Part shown: in pieces, positions 7,336 through 14,730 of the stretch
How positions within the stretch are numbered: position 1 is the first letter of the stretch
Layout of the letters: each line of letters begins with the position of its first letter
DNA from: Marinibacterium sp039179965
Lineage (GTDB): Bacteria; Pseudomonadota; Alphaproteobacteria; Rhodobacterales; Rhodobacteraceae
Direction of reading: 5' to 3'
Length of the DNA stretch: 30,276 bases
Assembly: GCA_039179965.1 (NCBI GenBank)
Contig: JBCDEC010000018.1
Coordinates: 1-30,276 of the forward strand
Translations under genes and position numbers: made by a program
The notes under the pieces: generated by a model
What the model was told of the DNA's origin: nothing
Seen by the model: the letters and a program-made list of their open reading frames with translations, nothing else
The model's database searches: none

Positions 7336-8994
7336 ATGTCAGATCGTTTTCGCGTGACTCTGGCGCAGCTCAATCCGGTTCTGGGGGATCTGCCGGGCAA
7401 TGCGGCCAAGGCCTTCGCCGCATGGCACGCCGGCCGCGATGCCGGCGCCGATCTGGTGGCGCTGCCCGAGATGTTTGTCACTGGCTACAATGCGCAGGAC
7501 CTGGTGATGAAACCTGCCTTCCATGTCGCAGCGATGGAGGAAATCCGTGCTCTGGCAAGCAAATGCGCTGACGGACCGACCCTGGCCATCGGCGGACCCT
7601 GGGCCGAGGGCACCGAGCTGTTCAACGGGTATTTCATTTGCCGCGATGGCCATATCGTCTCGACAATCCTCAAGCATGAACTGCCCAACGAAGAGGTCTT
7701 TGATGAGGTCCGGATCTTTGACAGCGGGCCTCTGGGTGGACCCTATTCGGTCGGCAACACACGCGTCGGCATGCCCATCTGCGAAGACGCCTGGCACCCG
7801 GATGTCTCGGAAACGCTGGCCGAGACGGGGGCGGAGTTTCTGATTGTCCCGAATGGCTCGCCCTATCACCGGCAGAAATACGAGACCCGACTCAACATGA
7901 TGGTGGCCCGGGTGGTCGAAACCGGCCTGCCGCTCATTTACCTCAATATGACAGGCGGGCAGGACGATCAGGTCTTTGACGGCGGCTCCTTCGGGCTGAA
8001 CCCCGGCGGCGCCTTGGCCTTCCAGTTGCCGGTTTTTGAGGAAGAGATCGCCCATGTCGATCTTCACCGCGGTCCCGAGGGCTGGCAGATCGTTCAGGGC
8101 GAAATCCATACCCACCCCGATGAATGGGAACAAGACTATCGGGTGATGGTGGAAGGCCTGCGCGACTACTTGGCCAAATCAGGTTTCGCCAAGGTGCTCC
8201 TGGGGATGTCGGGCGGTGTCGACAGTGCGCTGGTTGCCACGATTGCCGCAGATGCCCTGGGCGCCGAGAACGTCCGCTGCGTTATGTTGCCGTCGGAATA
8301 CACCTCGCCGGAGAGCCTTGAGGATGCCGAAGCCGCCGCCGAGGCCTTGGGCTGTCACTACGACTACGTGCCGATCAGCCAGGGGCGCGACGCGATTACC
8401 GCAACGCTGGCCCCGCTTTTTGCCGGTATGAACGACGGGCTTGCCGAGGAAAACATCCAGTCCCGTCTGCGCGGACTTTTGTTGATGGCCATGTCAAACA
8501 AGTTTGGTGAGATGCTTCTCACCACTGGCAACAAATCCGAGGTGGCCGTTGGCTATGCCACGATTTACGGCGACATGGCCGGCGGCTATAACCCGATCAA
8601 GGATCTCTACAAGACCCGCGTCTTCGAGACCTGCCGCTGGCGCAATGCCAATCACCGGCCATGGATGAAGGGCCCCGAGGGCACCGTGATCCCCGAGCGG
8701 ATCATCACCAAGCCACCGTCAGCAGAACTGCGCCCCGATCAGAAAGACAGTGACAGCCTGCCGGATTATCCCGAACTCGACGCGCTTTTGGAGATCCTTG
8801 TCGACAAGGACGGTTCGATTGCCGATTGTGTCGCCGCCGGCTTTGACCGGGTAACTGCCCAAAAGATCGAGCGGCTGGTGTACATGAGCGAATACAAACG
8901 CTTTCAGTCCGCACCCGGTGCGCGTCTGACCAAGCGCGCCTTCTGGCTGGACCGGCGTTACCCAATCGTCAATCGCTGGCGCGATCCGAGCTAG
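7336..8994 (+). CDS. nadE: Glutamine-dependent NAD+ synthetase
   Basis: Makes NAD+ from nicotinate adenine dinucleotide, ATP and glutamine in the cytoplasm, the last step of NAD synthesis. The 552 residues contain an N-terminal nitrilase-type glutaminase domain with its triad at Glu45 (ALPEMFVTGY), Lys113 (LKHELPN) and Cys149 (MPICEDAWH). The C-terminal synthetase domain has the ATP pyrophosphatase loop MSGGVDSA at residues 291-298, plus TTGNKSE and YGDMAGGYNPIKDLYKT. The length is typical of the bacterial two-domain form without the extra insertions of actinobacterial NadE. Start ATG 7336 follows AAGGGA. The gene's last 26 bases overlap the end of the convergent GNAT gene. Confidence 0.96.
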   Translation: MSDRFRVTLAQLNPVLGDLPGNAAKAFAAWHAGRDAGADLVALPEMFVTGYNAQDLVMKPAFHVAAMEEIRALASKCADGPTLAIGGPWAEGTELFNGYFICRDGHIVSTILKHELPNEEVFDEVRIFDSGPLGGPYSVGNTRVGMPICEDAWHPDVSETLAETGAEFLIVPNGSPYHRQKYETRLNMMVARVVETGLPLIYLNMTGGQDDQVFDGGSFGLNPGGALAFQLPVFEEEIAHVDLHRGPEGWQIVQGEIHTHPDEWEQDYRVMVEGLRDYLAKSGFAKVLLGMSGGVDSALVATIAADALGAENVRCVMLPSEYTSPESLEDAEAAAEALGCHYDYVPISQGRDAITATLAPLFAGMNDGLAEENIQSRLRGLLLMAMSNKFGEMLLTTGNKSEVAVGYATIYGDMAGGYNPIKDLYKTRVFETCRWRNANHRPWMKGPEGTVIPERIITKPPSAELRPDQKDSDSLPDYPELDALLEILVDKDGSIADCVAAGFDRVTAQKIERLVYMSEYKRFQSAPGARLTKRAFWLDRRYPIVNRWRDPS

Positions 8995-9538
8995 GCGCCA
9001 GGGCCGCTTCCAGATCCGACCAGCCATAGGCCTCGTCATAAAGGACAACGCCCCGCTCCTCGTCCTCGCGATCCATCAGGTACATCCCGCCCATGGCCCA
9101 GTAGAAGGCGCGCGCCCTGTCATTGCCCTTCAGCACCCAAAGCGCCATGCTGCCATGCCCCTGCGCCAGCAGATCCGCCATCAGCTTGCGCATGAGCCGC
9201 CGGCCCAGCCCGCGCCCCCGGGCGCTGCTGTGAAGGTAAAGCGCGCTGACTTCGCCAGCATAGCCGATCTTGGCCAGGTGCGCATCGCGTTGCGCGCCGG
9301 CGCAGCCAAAACCAAGAATCTCGCCGTTCGCTTCCGCGACCCTGACAAGCGCACCACCGCCAGATTGCGCTGCGGTCAGGATCTCTGACCAGCGCCGGGC
9401 GCGTCCTGTCGGCGTATAGGCGTTGATCAGGCGCTCAGGCACAATGCCGCGATAGCTATCTTGCCAGGCGGCGACATGGACATGGCCAATGCCTTCGGCG
9501 TCTTCCAGCCGGGCTGTTCGGATGATGACGTCAGACAT
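8969..9538 (-). CDS. GNAT-family N-acetyltransferase
   Basis: Acetyl-CoA-dependent acyltransferase, 189 residues, single GNAT domain. Conserved motif A reads VSALYLHSSARGRGLGRRLM, including the RGRGLG pyrophosphate-binding loop; motif B is around ALWVLKGNDRARAFYWAMGG. The N-terminus (VIIRTARLEDAEGIGHVHVA) is the usual first strand and helix. The acceptor is unknown. Its 3' end overlaps nadE by 26 bases in the opposite direction, so full-length transcripts of the two genes would be complementary there. No terminator exists between them. Confidence 0.9.
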   Translation of the reverse strand: MSDVIIRTARLEDAEGIGHVHVAAWQDSYRGIVPERLINAYTPTGRARRWSEILTAAQSGGGALVRVAEANGEILGFGCAGAQRDAHLAKIGYAGEVSALYLHSSARGRGLGRRLMRKLMADLLAQGHGSMALWVLKGNDRARAFYWAMGGMYLMDREDEERGVVLYDEAYGWSDLEAALAPSSDRASD

Positions 9539-10048
9539 GGTGATGCGCTCTGTCCGGTAAAGGGTGCGGCGCCCCCAATCGGGCGCACATCACGGCGCAG
9601 TCGTCCCACTTTTGATCTGTCGCCGCAACATGCGTGCCCGGCGGAGGACGGGATGCGCGACCTCATGCGCCAACGCCAGATCGGATTTGGCCATATCCCA
9701 GCGATCCTGTCCATTCCACTCACCCGAGGTCTGGCGGTGGCGGTGGCATTGGCGCCCGGCGCGACGGTCGGGCATTTGCGATTGCGCGGCGAAAGCAAAC
9801 CTTGATTTTCTGCGTGGAGCCGATCCTGCGACCTCCTATCCAATGGTGTGAAGCGGACGTTTGCTGAGGATGCAGGGCGTCAACGCTCTCTAGGGCCGTT
9901 CCGGCCAAGGTCCGCCCTCGCTTCAATTGGATTGGTCACTGCCCGTTTTCAGCTCAATTGCCCGACGTGGAAACGTGCGCAGGGTGATGACAAGGATCGA
10001 ACCGATTGTGTTCCGGCCTCCGCAACACCTGCGCACGGGTATTTTGCT
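9539..10048. other. 510-base intergenic region
   Basis: Lies upstream of the GNAT gene and downstream of the exported protein gene, both on the minus strand. A 61-codon minus-strand frame (9590-9775, with WDMAKSDLALAHEVAHPVLR) has helical character but no ribosome site or known family; I do not call it. The right-hand end holds nested inverted repeats, listed separately. No RNA gene was recognised. Confidence 0.5.
9974..10037 (-). terminator. Nested inverted repeats after the exported protein gene
   Basis: Outer arms CGTGCGCAGG (9974-9983) and CCTGCGCACG (10028-10037) are perfect ten-base complements. Inside them GTGTT (10008-10012) and AACAC (10024-10028) form a second hairpin, extended by CGG/CCG after a mismatch. 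The element starts 12 bases after the stop codon of the minus-strand gene at 10049, so a transcript-end role is likely, although there is no T tract. The two hairpins share base 10028. Confidence 0.4.
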
Positions 10049-10588
10049 CTATGGGAGCGGTGTTGTCAGGCTGGGGCACTCCACGTTCGTGGTGCTGGCG
10101 CCCAGAATATCCGCCAACAGGTTTTGGCCGGGATTTATGACAAATCCGGTATCCGCCGAAATACCATGCGCCAGATATAAGTCTGCCGCCTGATCCGTGG
10201 AATCGGCTGTGACGCGCACCATGTCGCTGACCAGATCCCGCCCTTCGAGCAGGCCGCGCATGACCTCCGGCGCGGTGATGACAATTCGGATCGATCCGGT
10301 TCGACCGATATCAGCACTTTGGCCGGAAAAGTCGCCTGCTACAAATCGGACAGGCATCGCAAGACATGCGTCGTTGACCCGAAACGTGGCCGTGCCAGCG
10401 CCGGCAAGGCCCCGAAGCATCAGAAGGTTGCCTTGCTTTGGATGCGGTATATCGATGACGGCGATGTCTCTTTCCGTGCTGGGGTTGGAATCGGCCTTCG
10501 CGGCGTCGCCTTGTGCACCGGTCATCAACATCACGCTGACCGCCAGTCCAATGGCCGTCAGGGGATTTCTTAGGTCTTCGATGGTCAT
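10049..10588 (-). CDS. Small exported protein of unknown function
   Basis: I recognise no family. The 179 residues begin with a charged N-terminus and a hydrophobic stretch (LTAIGLAVSVMLMTGAQGDA) that fits a signal peptide. The rest is soluble, with two Cys residues (NDACLAMP near residue 75 and NVECPSL near the end) that could form a disulfide. The start is supported by AGAAAGGAAA seven bases before ATG 10588. That ribosome site lies within the right arm of a long hairpin, suggesting control of translation. The gene follows the membrane AraC-type regulator on the same strand by 83 bases, so it may be its target or partner. Expression and export are inference. Confidence 0.6.
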   Translation of the reverse strand: MTIEDLRNPLTAIGLAVSVMLMTGAQGDAAKADSNPSTERDIAVIDIPHPKQGNLLMLRGLAGAGTATFRVNDACLAMPVRFVAGDFSGQSADIGRTGSIRIVITAPEVMRGLLEGRDLVSDMVRVTADSTDQAADLYLAHGISADTGFVINPGQNLLADILGASTTNVECPSLTTPLP

Positions 10589-10595
10589 GCAGTTT

Positions 10596-10644
10596 CCTTT
10601 CTTGGTTGCTGGCCCAAGGGTGTGGGCTCTGCAATCAAGAAAGG
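10596..10644 (-). promoter_or_regulatory. Long hairpin covering the ribosome site of the exported protein
   Basis: On the minus strand CCTTTCTTGATTGC (10644-10631) pairs with GCAACCAAGAAAGG (10609-10596): nine pairs, one A-C mismatch, then four pairs. The loop itself has GCCC/GGGC. The right arm ends seven bases before ATG 10588 and contains its AAGAAAGG ribosome-binding sequence. As DNA it is also a near-perfect 14-base inverted repeat that a dimeric regulator could bind. Structure is seen; function is inferred. Confidence 0.6.
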
Positions 10645-10671
10645 CGAAACATGTGGGAACTGCGCCCGAAT

Positions 10672-11742
10672 CTACGTTTCCGAACGTTTGAGATCGTGAT
10701 TTCGGACGTGTGAATCGCCCGTACTGTGCCGCTTAAAGTGAGACGGGGTTTGGCCGGTAAGGCGGCGAAACTCCGTGTTGAAGCTGGACTTACTTTGGAA
10801 ACCGGATTCCAACATGATGTCCGTCACGGGCAGATCAGTGGATTTCAGCAACATCGCCGCATGGCGCACGCGAAATCCGTTGATGTAGCGCGAGATATTC
10901 TCCCCATGGACGCGATTGACCGCTTTCGAGACGCTCCGCGCGGGGCAGTGAAGCCGCCGACCCAGCCGTGCGAGCGTCAGGTCCGGATCAGTGAACATCT
11001 GGTGTTCCATCATCAGCTGATCGAGCTTGCGCAACAGATCATGATCCTCTTCCAGAGCTATCTCCGGTGCGGTATCGCGGGACACGGCACGCGTCTGTCC
11101 CCCAAGGAGAAGTGGCACGCCAACAAGGGCGCAGAGCAAAACAACCGCAACGCCCACGCCGGATACGCCTGTCAGGAAGTGGAGCGCCCCTGCATTCCCC
11201 GCAGAAAGCACCGCAACAAGGATCGTCGTATCGGCAGCAACGATCAGGGCAATGAAGAGGGTTGCAAAGAGCAATGCAATTTTGGTCAAGCGAAATTTGT
11301 TTGGAGCAACCTGAACAAATGCGTCCGGAGGCTGGCGCAGCATCGTCGTCAGCAAAATTGCAAACACAACATTGGTTCCGATGACGACCACATCAGCGGA
11401 CCAGGCCAGTGGTACAAAAAGGGCAAGTTCCGCAACCAAAAGGCCAATGGCAGCTAACTGAAGCCTCTGTCGTGATGGGGCCCCTGTCGTTGACGCAAGT
11501 GATTGAAAACCGAGCCAGAGCGTTGGGGCTATCAGTATCGCTATATGTGGCTGAACCCAGCCAAGCACCTCAAAGCCATACTCCGATCTTAGCCCCACAA
11601 AAACGGTGACCACCGCAATGAGACCGAGGCCAAGGCCAAACAGAACGCGCGCTGCAACAGGCAGAAGCGGCCTGCTCACAACCGCCGCTGCGATGAACAC
11701 CGCGAGAATCGAAATGAGCCAAGACGTTGGAACCGTGCTCAC
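10672..11742 (-). CDS. Membrane-anchored AraC-family transcriptional regulator
   Basis: The protein has about seven hydrophobic segments (from WLISILAVFIAAAVVS to VGVAVVLLCALVGVPLLLGG) covering roughly the first 230 residues. A C-terminal AraC/XylS double helix-turn-helix domain follows, with LARLGRRLHCPARSVSKAVN, the linker SRYINGFRVRHAAMLL, DIMLESGFQSKSSFNTEF and the closing RLTGQTPSHFKRH. This design implies a sensor held in the inner membrane with its DNA-binding part in the cytoplasm; the signal is unknown. I choose GTG 11742 (356 residues) because GAGGA precedes it at good spacing and the first helix follows at once; an ATG at 11832 would add 30 residues of non-coding character. It is followed by the exported protein gene. 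Confidence 0.88.
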   Translation of the reverse strand: MSTVPTSWLISILAVFIAAAVVSRPLLPVAARVLFGLGLGLIAVVTVFVGLRSEYGFEVLGWVQPHIAILIAPTLWLGFQSLASTTGAPSRQRLQLAAIGLLVAELALFVPLAWSADVVVIGTNVVFAILLTTMLRQPPDAFVQVAPNKFRLTKIALLFATLFIALIVAADTTILVAVLSAGNAGALHFLTGVSGVGVAVVLLCALVGVPLLLGGQTRAVSRDTAPEIALEEDHDLLRKLDQLMMEHQMFTDPDLTLARLGRRLHCPARSVSKAVNRVHGENISRYINGFRVRHAAMLLKSTDLPVTDIMLESGFQSKSSFNTEFRRLTGQTPSHFKRHSTGDSHVRNHDLKRSET

Positions 11743-12123
11743 CGTGGTATTCCTCAAGTCAGGTGCCCAAGCGCGCAACCGCTTGGATGTCACGCAACAC
11801 TTCAGCTGCCGTTCATCGGAGATGCTTGCCACGCGAGGCTACTATGCCACCGATTCCAACACCACATGGATCGGGGCTTTGCTGGCCGGCCCCAGTACAA
11901 GATCGCGTTTTAGAACTCTGTTTGGATAGAAGGGCAGCTTGGGGGCACTCGTGCTGGTTACCGGATGCTGCGAGCGACCCGCGCTCGACTGGAGCGAATG
12001 GCCCCTTCGCATAGAGATAGCGACCATCGCCCCATCGCCCCATCGACTGCGGATAGCCAGAGTCGTTCCGCCAGCCGGCATGGTTGGACTACGCTGCCCG
12101 GGTCGCCTTGGAGGCCAGAGCGG
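11743..12123. other. 381-base intergenic region
   Basis: Separates the transglutaminase-like gene from the AraC-type gene, both on the minus strand, and must carry the promoter of the latter. It contains a minor tandem ATCGCCCC pair near 12028-12045. No gene, RNA or strong hairpin was recognised. Confidence 0.5.
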
Positions 12124-12969
12124 TCAGGGTGAGCTGTGCTGTCCAGAAGACTGGTCGGCCTCTTCCTCGATTTTGTCGATCCAGACCTCGAAGCCCTTGA
12201 GTTCGCTCTGTCCGAAACTGTGGGTGAGGGGCACATCTGCGGCGTCCCGTCCATGGGCAATGAGAACGCGGCCAAAGCGGATGTCGTTGTTGCGCGGGTC
12301 GAAAACCCACCATCTCCCGCCCAGATACACCTCCATCCAGGCCGCGAAGTCCATCGGCGGGTAGGGCGGTGGTTTACCGATGTCGCTGACATATCCGGTG
12401 CAATACCGCGCGGGAATATTCAGGCACCGGCACAGCGTGACCGCAAGATGCGTGTAATCCCTGCAAACACCGACACCTTCATTCAGCGCCTCCACGGCGG
12501 TCCGGGTCGGGCGTGAATGTTCGTAGCCGAAGCGGATGTGATTGTGCACGAAATTGCACACCGCCTGAACACGGGGCCAACCCGGAGGGTCATCGCTGAA
12601 CTGCTTCCAGGCGAAGTCCGCCATGACGTCGGTCTCGCAGTAGCGGCTGGGAAGCAGATAGGTCAGGGCATCGGTGGGAAGCTGCTCTACGGGGATCTGC
12701 GCGGCGGACTGATCGACCGGGTCGGACATGCCGTTGTCCCTGATAACACCGTTGGTGGAGAGTGTGACCGCCCCGGCGGGCGCCAAGATCCGGTTGCACC
12801 AATTGCCAAAGCCATCGCGATAGGCCTCGACTGGCACCCCGGGATCCGTCACCAGGAGATCGGGTTGTTCGAGATCGCTCGCACGCGAATAATGCACGTT
12901 GAGCAACAGTATCATCGGCGTCGGGGCGGCGAGTTGGAATGACAGCCGGCAGCCTAGTCGTATACGCAA
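12124..12969 (-). CDS. Transglutaminase-like protein lacking the usual active-site His
   Basis: About 281 residues: an N-terminal beta domain (MILLLNVHYSRASDL, typical of the bacterial COG1305-type proteins) and a transglutaminase core. The nucleophile region GVGVCRDYTHLAVTLCRCL gives Cys169, and the later strand VYLGGRWWVFDPRNN gives Asp224. The His normally found as HAW before that strand is replaced: the sequence is MDFAAWMEVYL with Ala209. From memory, close relatives have FSAW here, so this may be a property of the subfamily. Best start is TTG 12969, with TGGAG seven bases upstream and homology from the next residue; the ATG at 13059 would add 30 unlikely residues. Role, peptidase or otherwise, is unknown. 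No signal peptide is seen. Confidence 0.85.
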   Translation of the reverse strand: MRIRLGCRLSFQLAAPTPMILLLNVHYSRASDLEQPDLLVTDPGVPVEAYRDGFGNWCNRILAPAGAVTLSTNGVIRDNGMSDPVDQSAAQIPVEQLPTDALTYLLPSRYCETDVMADFAWKQFSDDPPGWPRVQAVCNFVHNHIRFGYEHSRPTRTAVEALNEGVGVCRDYTHLAVTLCRCLNIPARYCTGYVSDIGKPPPYPPMDFAAWMEVYLGGRWWVFDPRNNDIRFGRVLIAHGRDAADVPLTHSFGQSELKGFEVWIDKIEEEADQSSGQHSSP

Positions 12970-13185
12970 AATCGTGCTCCACTGAATTTCGGTTGCCTGC
13001 TGACCTAGGTCTTGCGCCAAAAGTCCCGGCGCCGAGAGCATCGCGATCACTATAGGCACAGCGGAACCACTTTGTCCCGCATCGCAAATCTTGCAGCCAA
13101 GGGCAGCGGATCCTCACTGCGCGTCCAGAGCGACAGATGCAACGAGATACACGAATGATGGGTGCAGCCAGAAACCTTTATGGCG

Positions 13186-14160
13186 TTATCCGACGCTCAG
13201 CAGGGTCCGCACCAGCGCCGTTTGAGAACTAACACCGGTTTTTACGTAGATGCGAGACAGGTGTGTTCTTGCTGTATTGATGCTGATGTCGAGTGTGTTC
13301 GATGCAGTCTTGAGGTTGTCACCACAGACAATGCGTTGTGCCAGGACCATCTGCCCTTCGGACAGTCCAAAGACTTGTTTGGCAACGCTCAAACGCGCAT
13401 CAACGTCGCCGTCATCCTGAGTTTCGACAAACGTTTGCCCGTCTCTGACAAAGAGCACGCACACCGCCACGCTTCCGTCGTCAGTTTCGCCCAAAACGAT
13501 TGGAAGTCGGAAGTTTCGCCCGCATTCTGACATGTATCTGTAGTGCTGAAAGTACCCGTGCTGTTCGGCGGCGCATTGCAGACCCGCTTGGAGGATCTTG
13601 TCCCATGCCGGTTTTGTCGCGCGCAGCCGATTGTTCGAGATTTGCAGACCCTGGTGGCTTCCAAGCTGCACAAGTGCCTCGTCGGGAGCGCACAGGATTT
13701 CACCCTTTGCGTTTACCGCCAGCCTGTTCGAGTCGACTTTTTGGTGCCCGCGAAGAACAAAAGAGTGGTACAAAATGCGCCACTGCCCGTCTGATCGTTC
13801 CAGCGCTCTGGTTTCAAGCGTGCGTTCAACCTGCCCGGTCGAGTTCTTCTTGAGTTCGTCAAACACAACATGAGCAATGTCACCGCTTACCGTGATGTTC
13901 ACATTGAAACGTTCAATCTCGGAGACGTCGCAGACCGCTCCACTCCCCATGACCTGGCGCATGTAGGTGCTGAGCTCTTCCCACCCTTCCAGAACCGTGA
14001 CCCCGAAGGATGACGACATACAGACGTCGCGCGTTCGCTCGTCCTGAACCCAACATTGAGCCCAGCCATCAAAATCCTGTTGCAAAAACATGTCCGTTTC
14101 GCGGGCAATCACACTCATGAGAGCGGCGTTTTCGCAATTGTGGTCTGACGGTTGGGTCAT
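13186..14160 (-). CDS. LuxR-type regulator with N-terminal SnoaL-like domain
   Basis: 324 residues in three parts. Residues 1-125 resemble an NTF2/SnoaL-like cone domain, with FLQQDFDGWAQCWV and the closing strands RSDGQWRILYHSFVLRGH. A middle region follows (about 140-255). A C-terminal LuxR/NarL helix-turn-helix completes it (about 262-320: LSEGQMVLAQRIVCGDNLKT, then SINTARTHLSRIYVKTGVSS). It has no receiver domain, so it is not a normal response regulator; the SnoaL domain may bind a small ligand. The gene starts six bases after the stop of a 62-residue protein and is probably translated with it. DNA-binding role is secure, signal and targets unknown. Confidence 0.85.
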   Translation of the reverse strand: MTQPSDHNCENAALMSVIARETDMFLQQDFDGWAQCWVQDERTRDVCMSSSFGVTVLEGWEELSTYMRQVMGSGAVCDVSEIERFNVNITVSGDIAHVVFDELKKNSTGQVERTLETRALERSDGQWRILYHSFVLRGHQKVDSNRLAVNAKGEILCAPDEALVQLGSHQGLQISNNRLRATKPAWDKILQAGLQCAAEQHGYFQHYRYMSECGRNFRLPIVLGETDDGSVAVCVLFVRDGQTFVETQDDGDVDARLSVAKQVFGLSEGQMVLAQRIVCGDNLKTASNTLDISINTARTHLSRIYVKTGVSSQTALVRTLLSVG

Positions 14161-14166
14161 AAGGTG

Positions 14167-14355
14167 TCAAAGCTCAATGTCTTGTGGTGCGCGGACCAAG
14201 CCGTACGGTTCTGGGGCCTGGCGCGGGTGTCTTTTCCGGATGATGGCCCGGATCGCGTGGAGCCAGTCGCAACTGAGGCGATCATAGAACTCATCTTCGC
14301 TCACTGCTGATCCGAGATGCAAATCCGACATTGCCTTCGCGTGTAAAGCGTCCAT
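14167..14355 (-). CDS. 62-residue protein co-transcribed with the SnoaL-LuxR regulator
   Basis: No known family. Starting at ATG 14355 it reads MDALHAKAMSDLHLGSAVSE and continues with DEFYDRLSCDWLHAIRAIIR, then a basic, Pro-rich tail. It is likely helical and cytoplasmic. GGGAGA stands seven bases before this ATG, a good ribosome site; in-frame ATGs at 14370 and 14439 lack one. Its stop is six bases before the regulator, so the two form an operon. A small partner that modulates the regulator is a reasonable guess only. Confidence 0.6.
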   Translation of the reverse strand: MDALHAKAMSDLHLGSAVSEDEFYDRLSCDWLHAIRAIIRKRHPRQAPEPYGLVRAPQDIEL

Positions 14356-14730
14356 GTTTTGGTCTCCCATGCGGCTATCACAATCGCGCCGAGACTTGCA
14401 GAGTTGCATGGCTTGCGTTGTCATCCGAAGTGACCACACGGCCTCAATTTTTCGGATCCGGAAGATCGCCTAAACGGACATGCGCAGGTCATGCGTGAAG
14501 GACCGCAAACGCCTCGCAGCTGGCTTGGGCGCAGGTTTTGGGGGCAAGACACGCAGAGGCAATCGGCGCTATTGGGGCACCGACGTAAAGAGCGGGGATG
14601 GCCCATGCCTGCCTGCCGGTGCCTTGATATCAGGCGGATAAGCGAGGGGCGCGGGCTGTGTTCAGGATGGCGCGCACGAGGTCGCAATTGGGGGCGTGAC
14701 ACCGGCGGGCGGCGGGCTAAGCTGCGCGAC
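14356..14730. other. 375-base divergent promoter region
   Basis: Lies between the minus-strand 62-residue gene and the plus-strand FAD oxidoreductase and should hold both promoters. TCCGAA and TTCGGA repeats (near 14425 and 14452) and the palindrome CGGATCCG (near 14453-14460) occur in its left part. No gene was recognised; the frame running into the FAD gene from 14491 is Arg-rich and unlike a protein. Confidence 0.4.

Noticed and set aside
9590..9775. Possible 61-residue minus-strand protein upstream of the GNAT gene
   Set aside because: Some helical character, but no ribosome site, no family and an odd Arg/His-rich start, so it is not called.
9984..10010. Minus-strand GGTTCGATCC resembling a tRNA T loop
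   Set aside because: No acceptor stem, anticodon stem or D arm can be placed around it; the bases belong to the nested inverted repeat.
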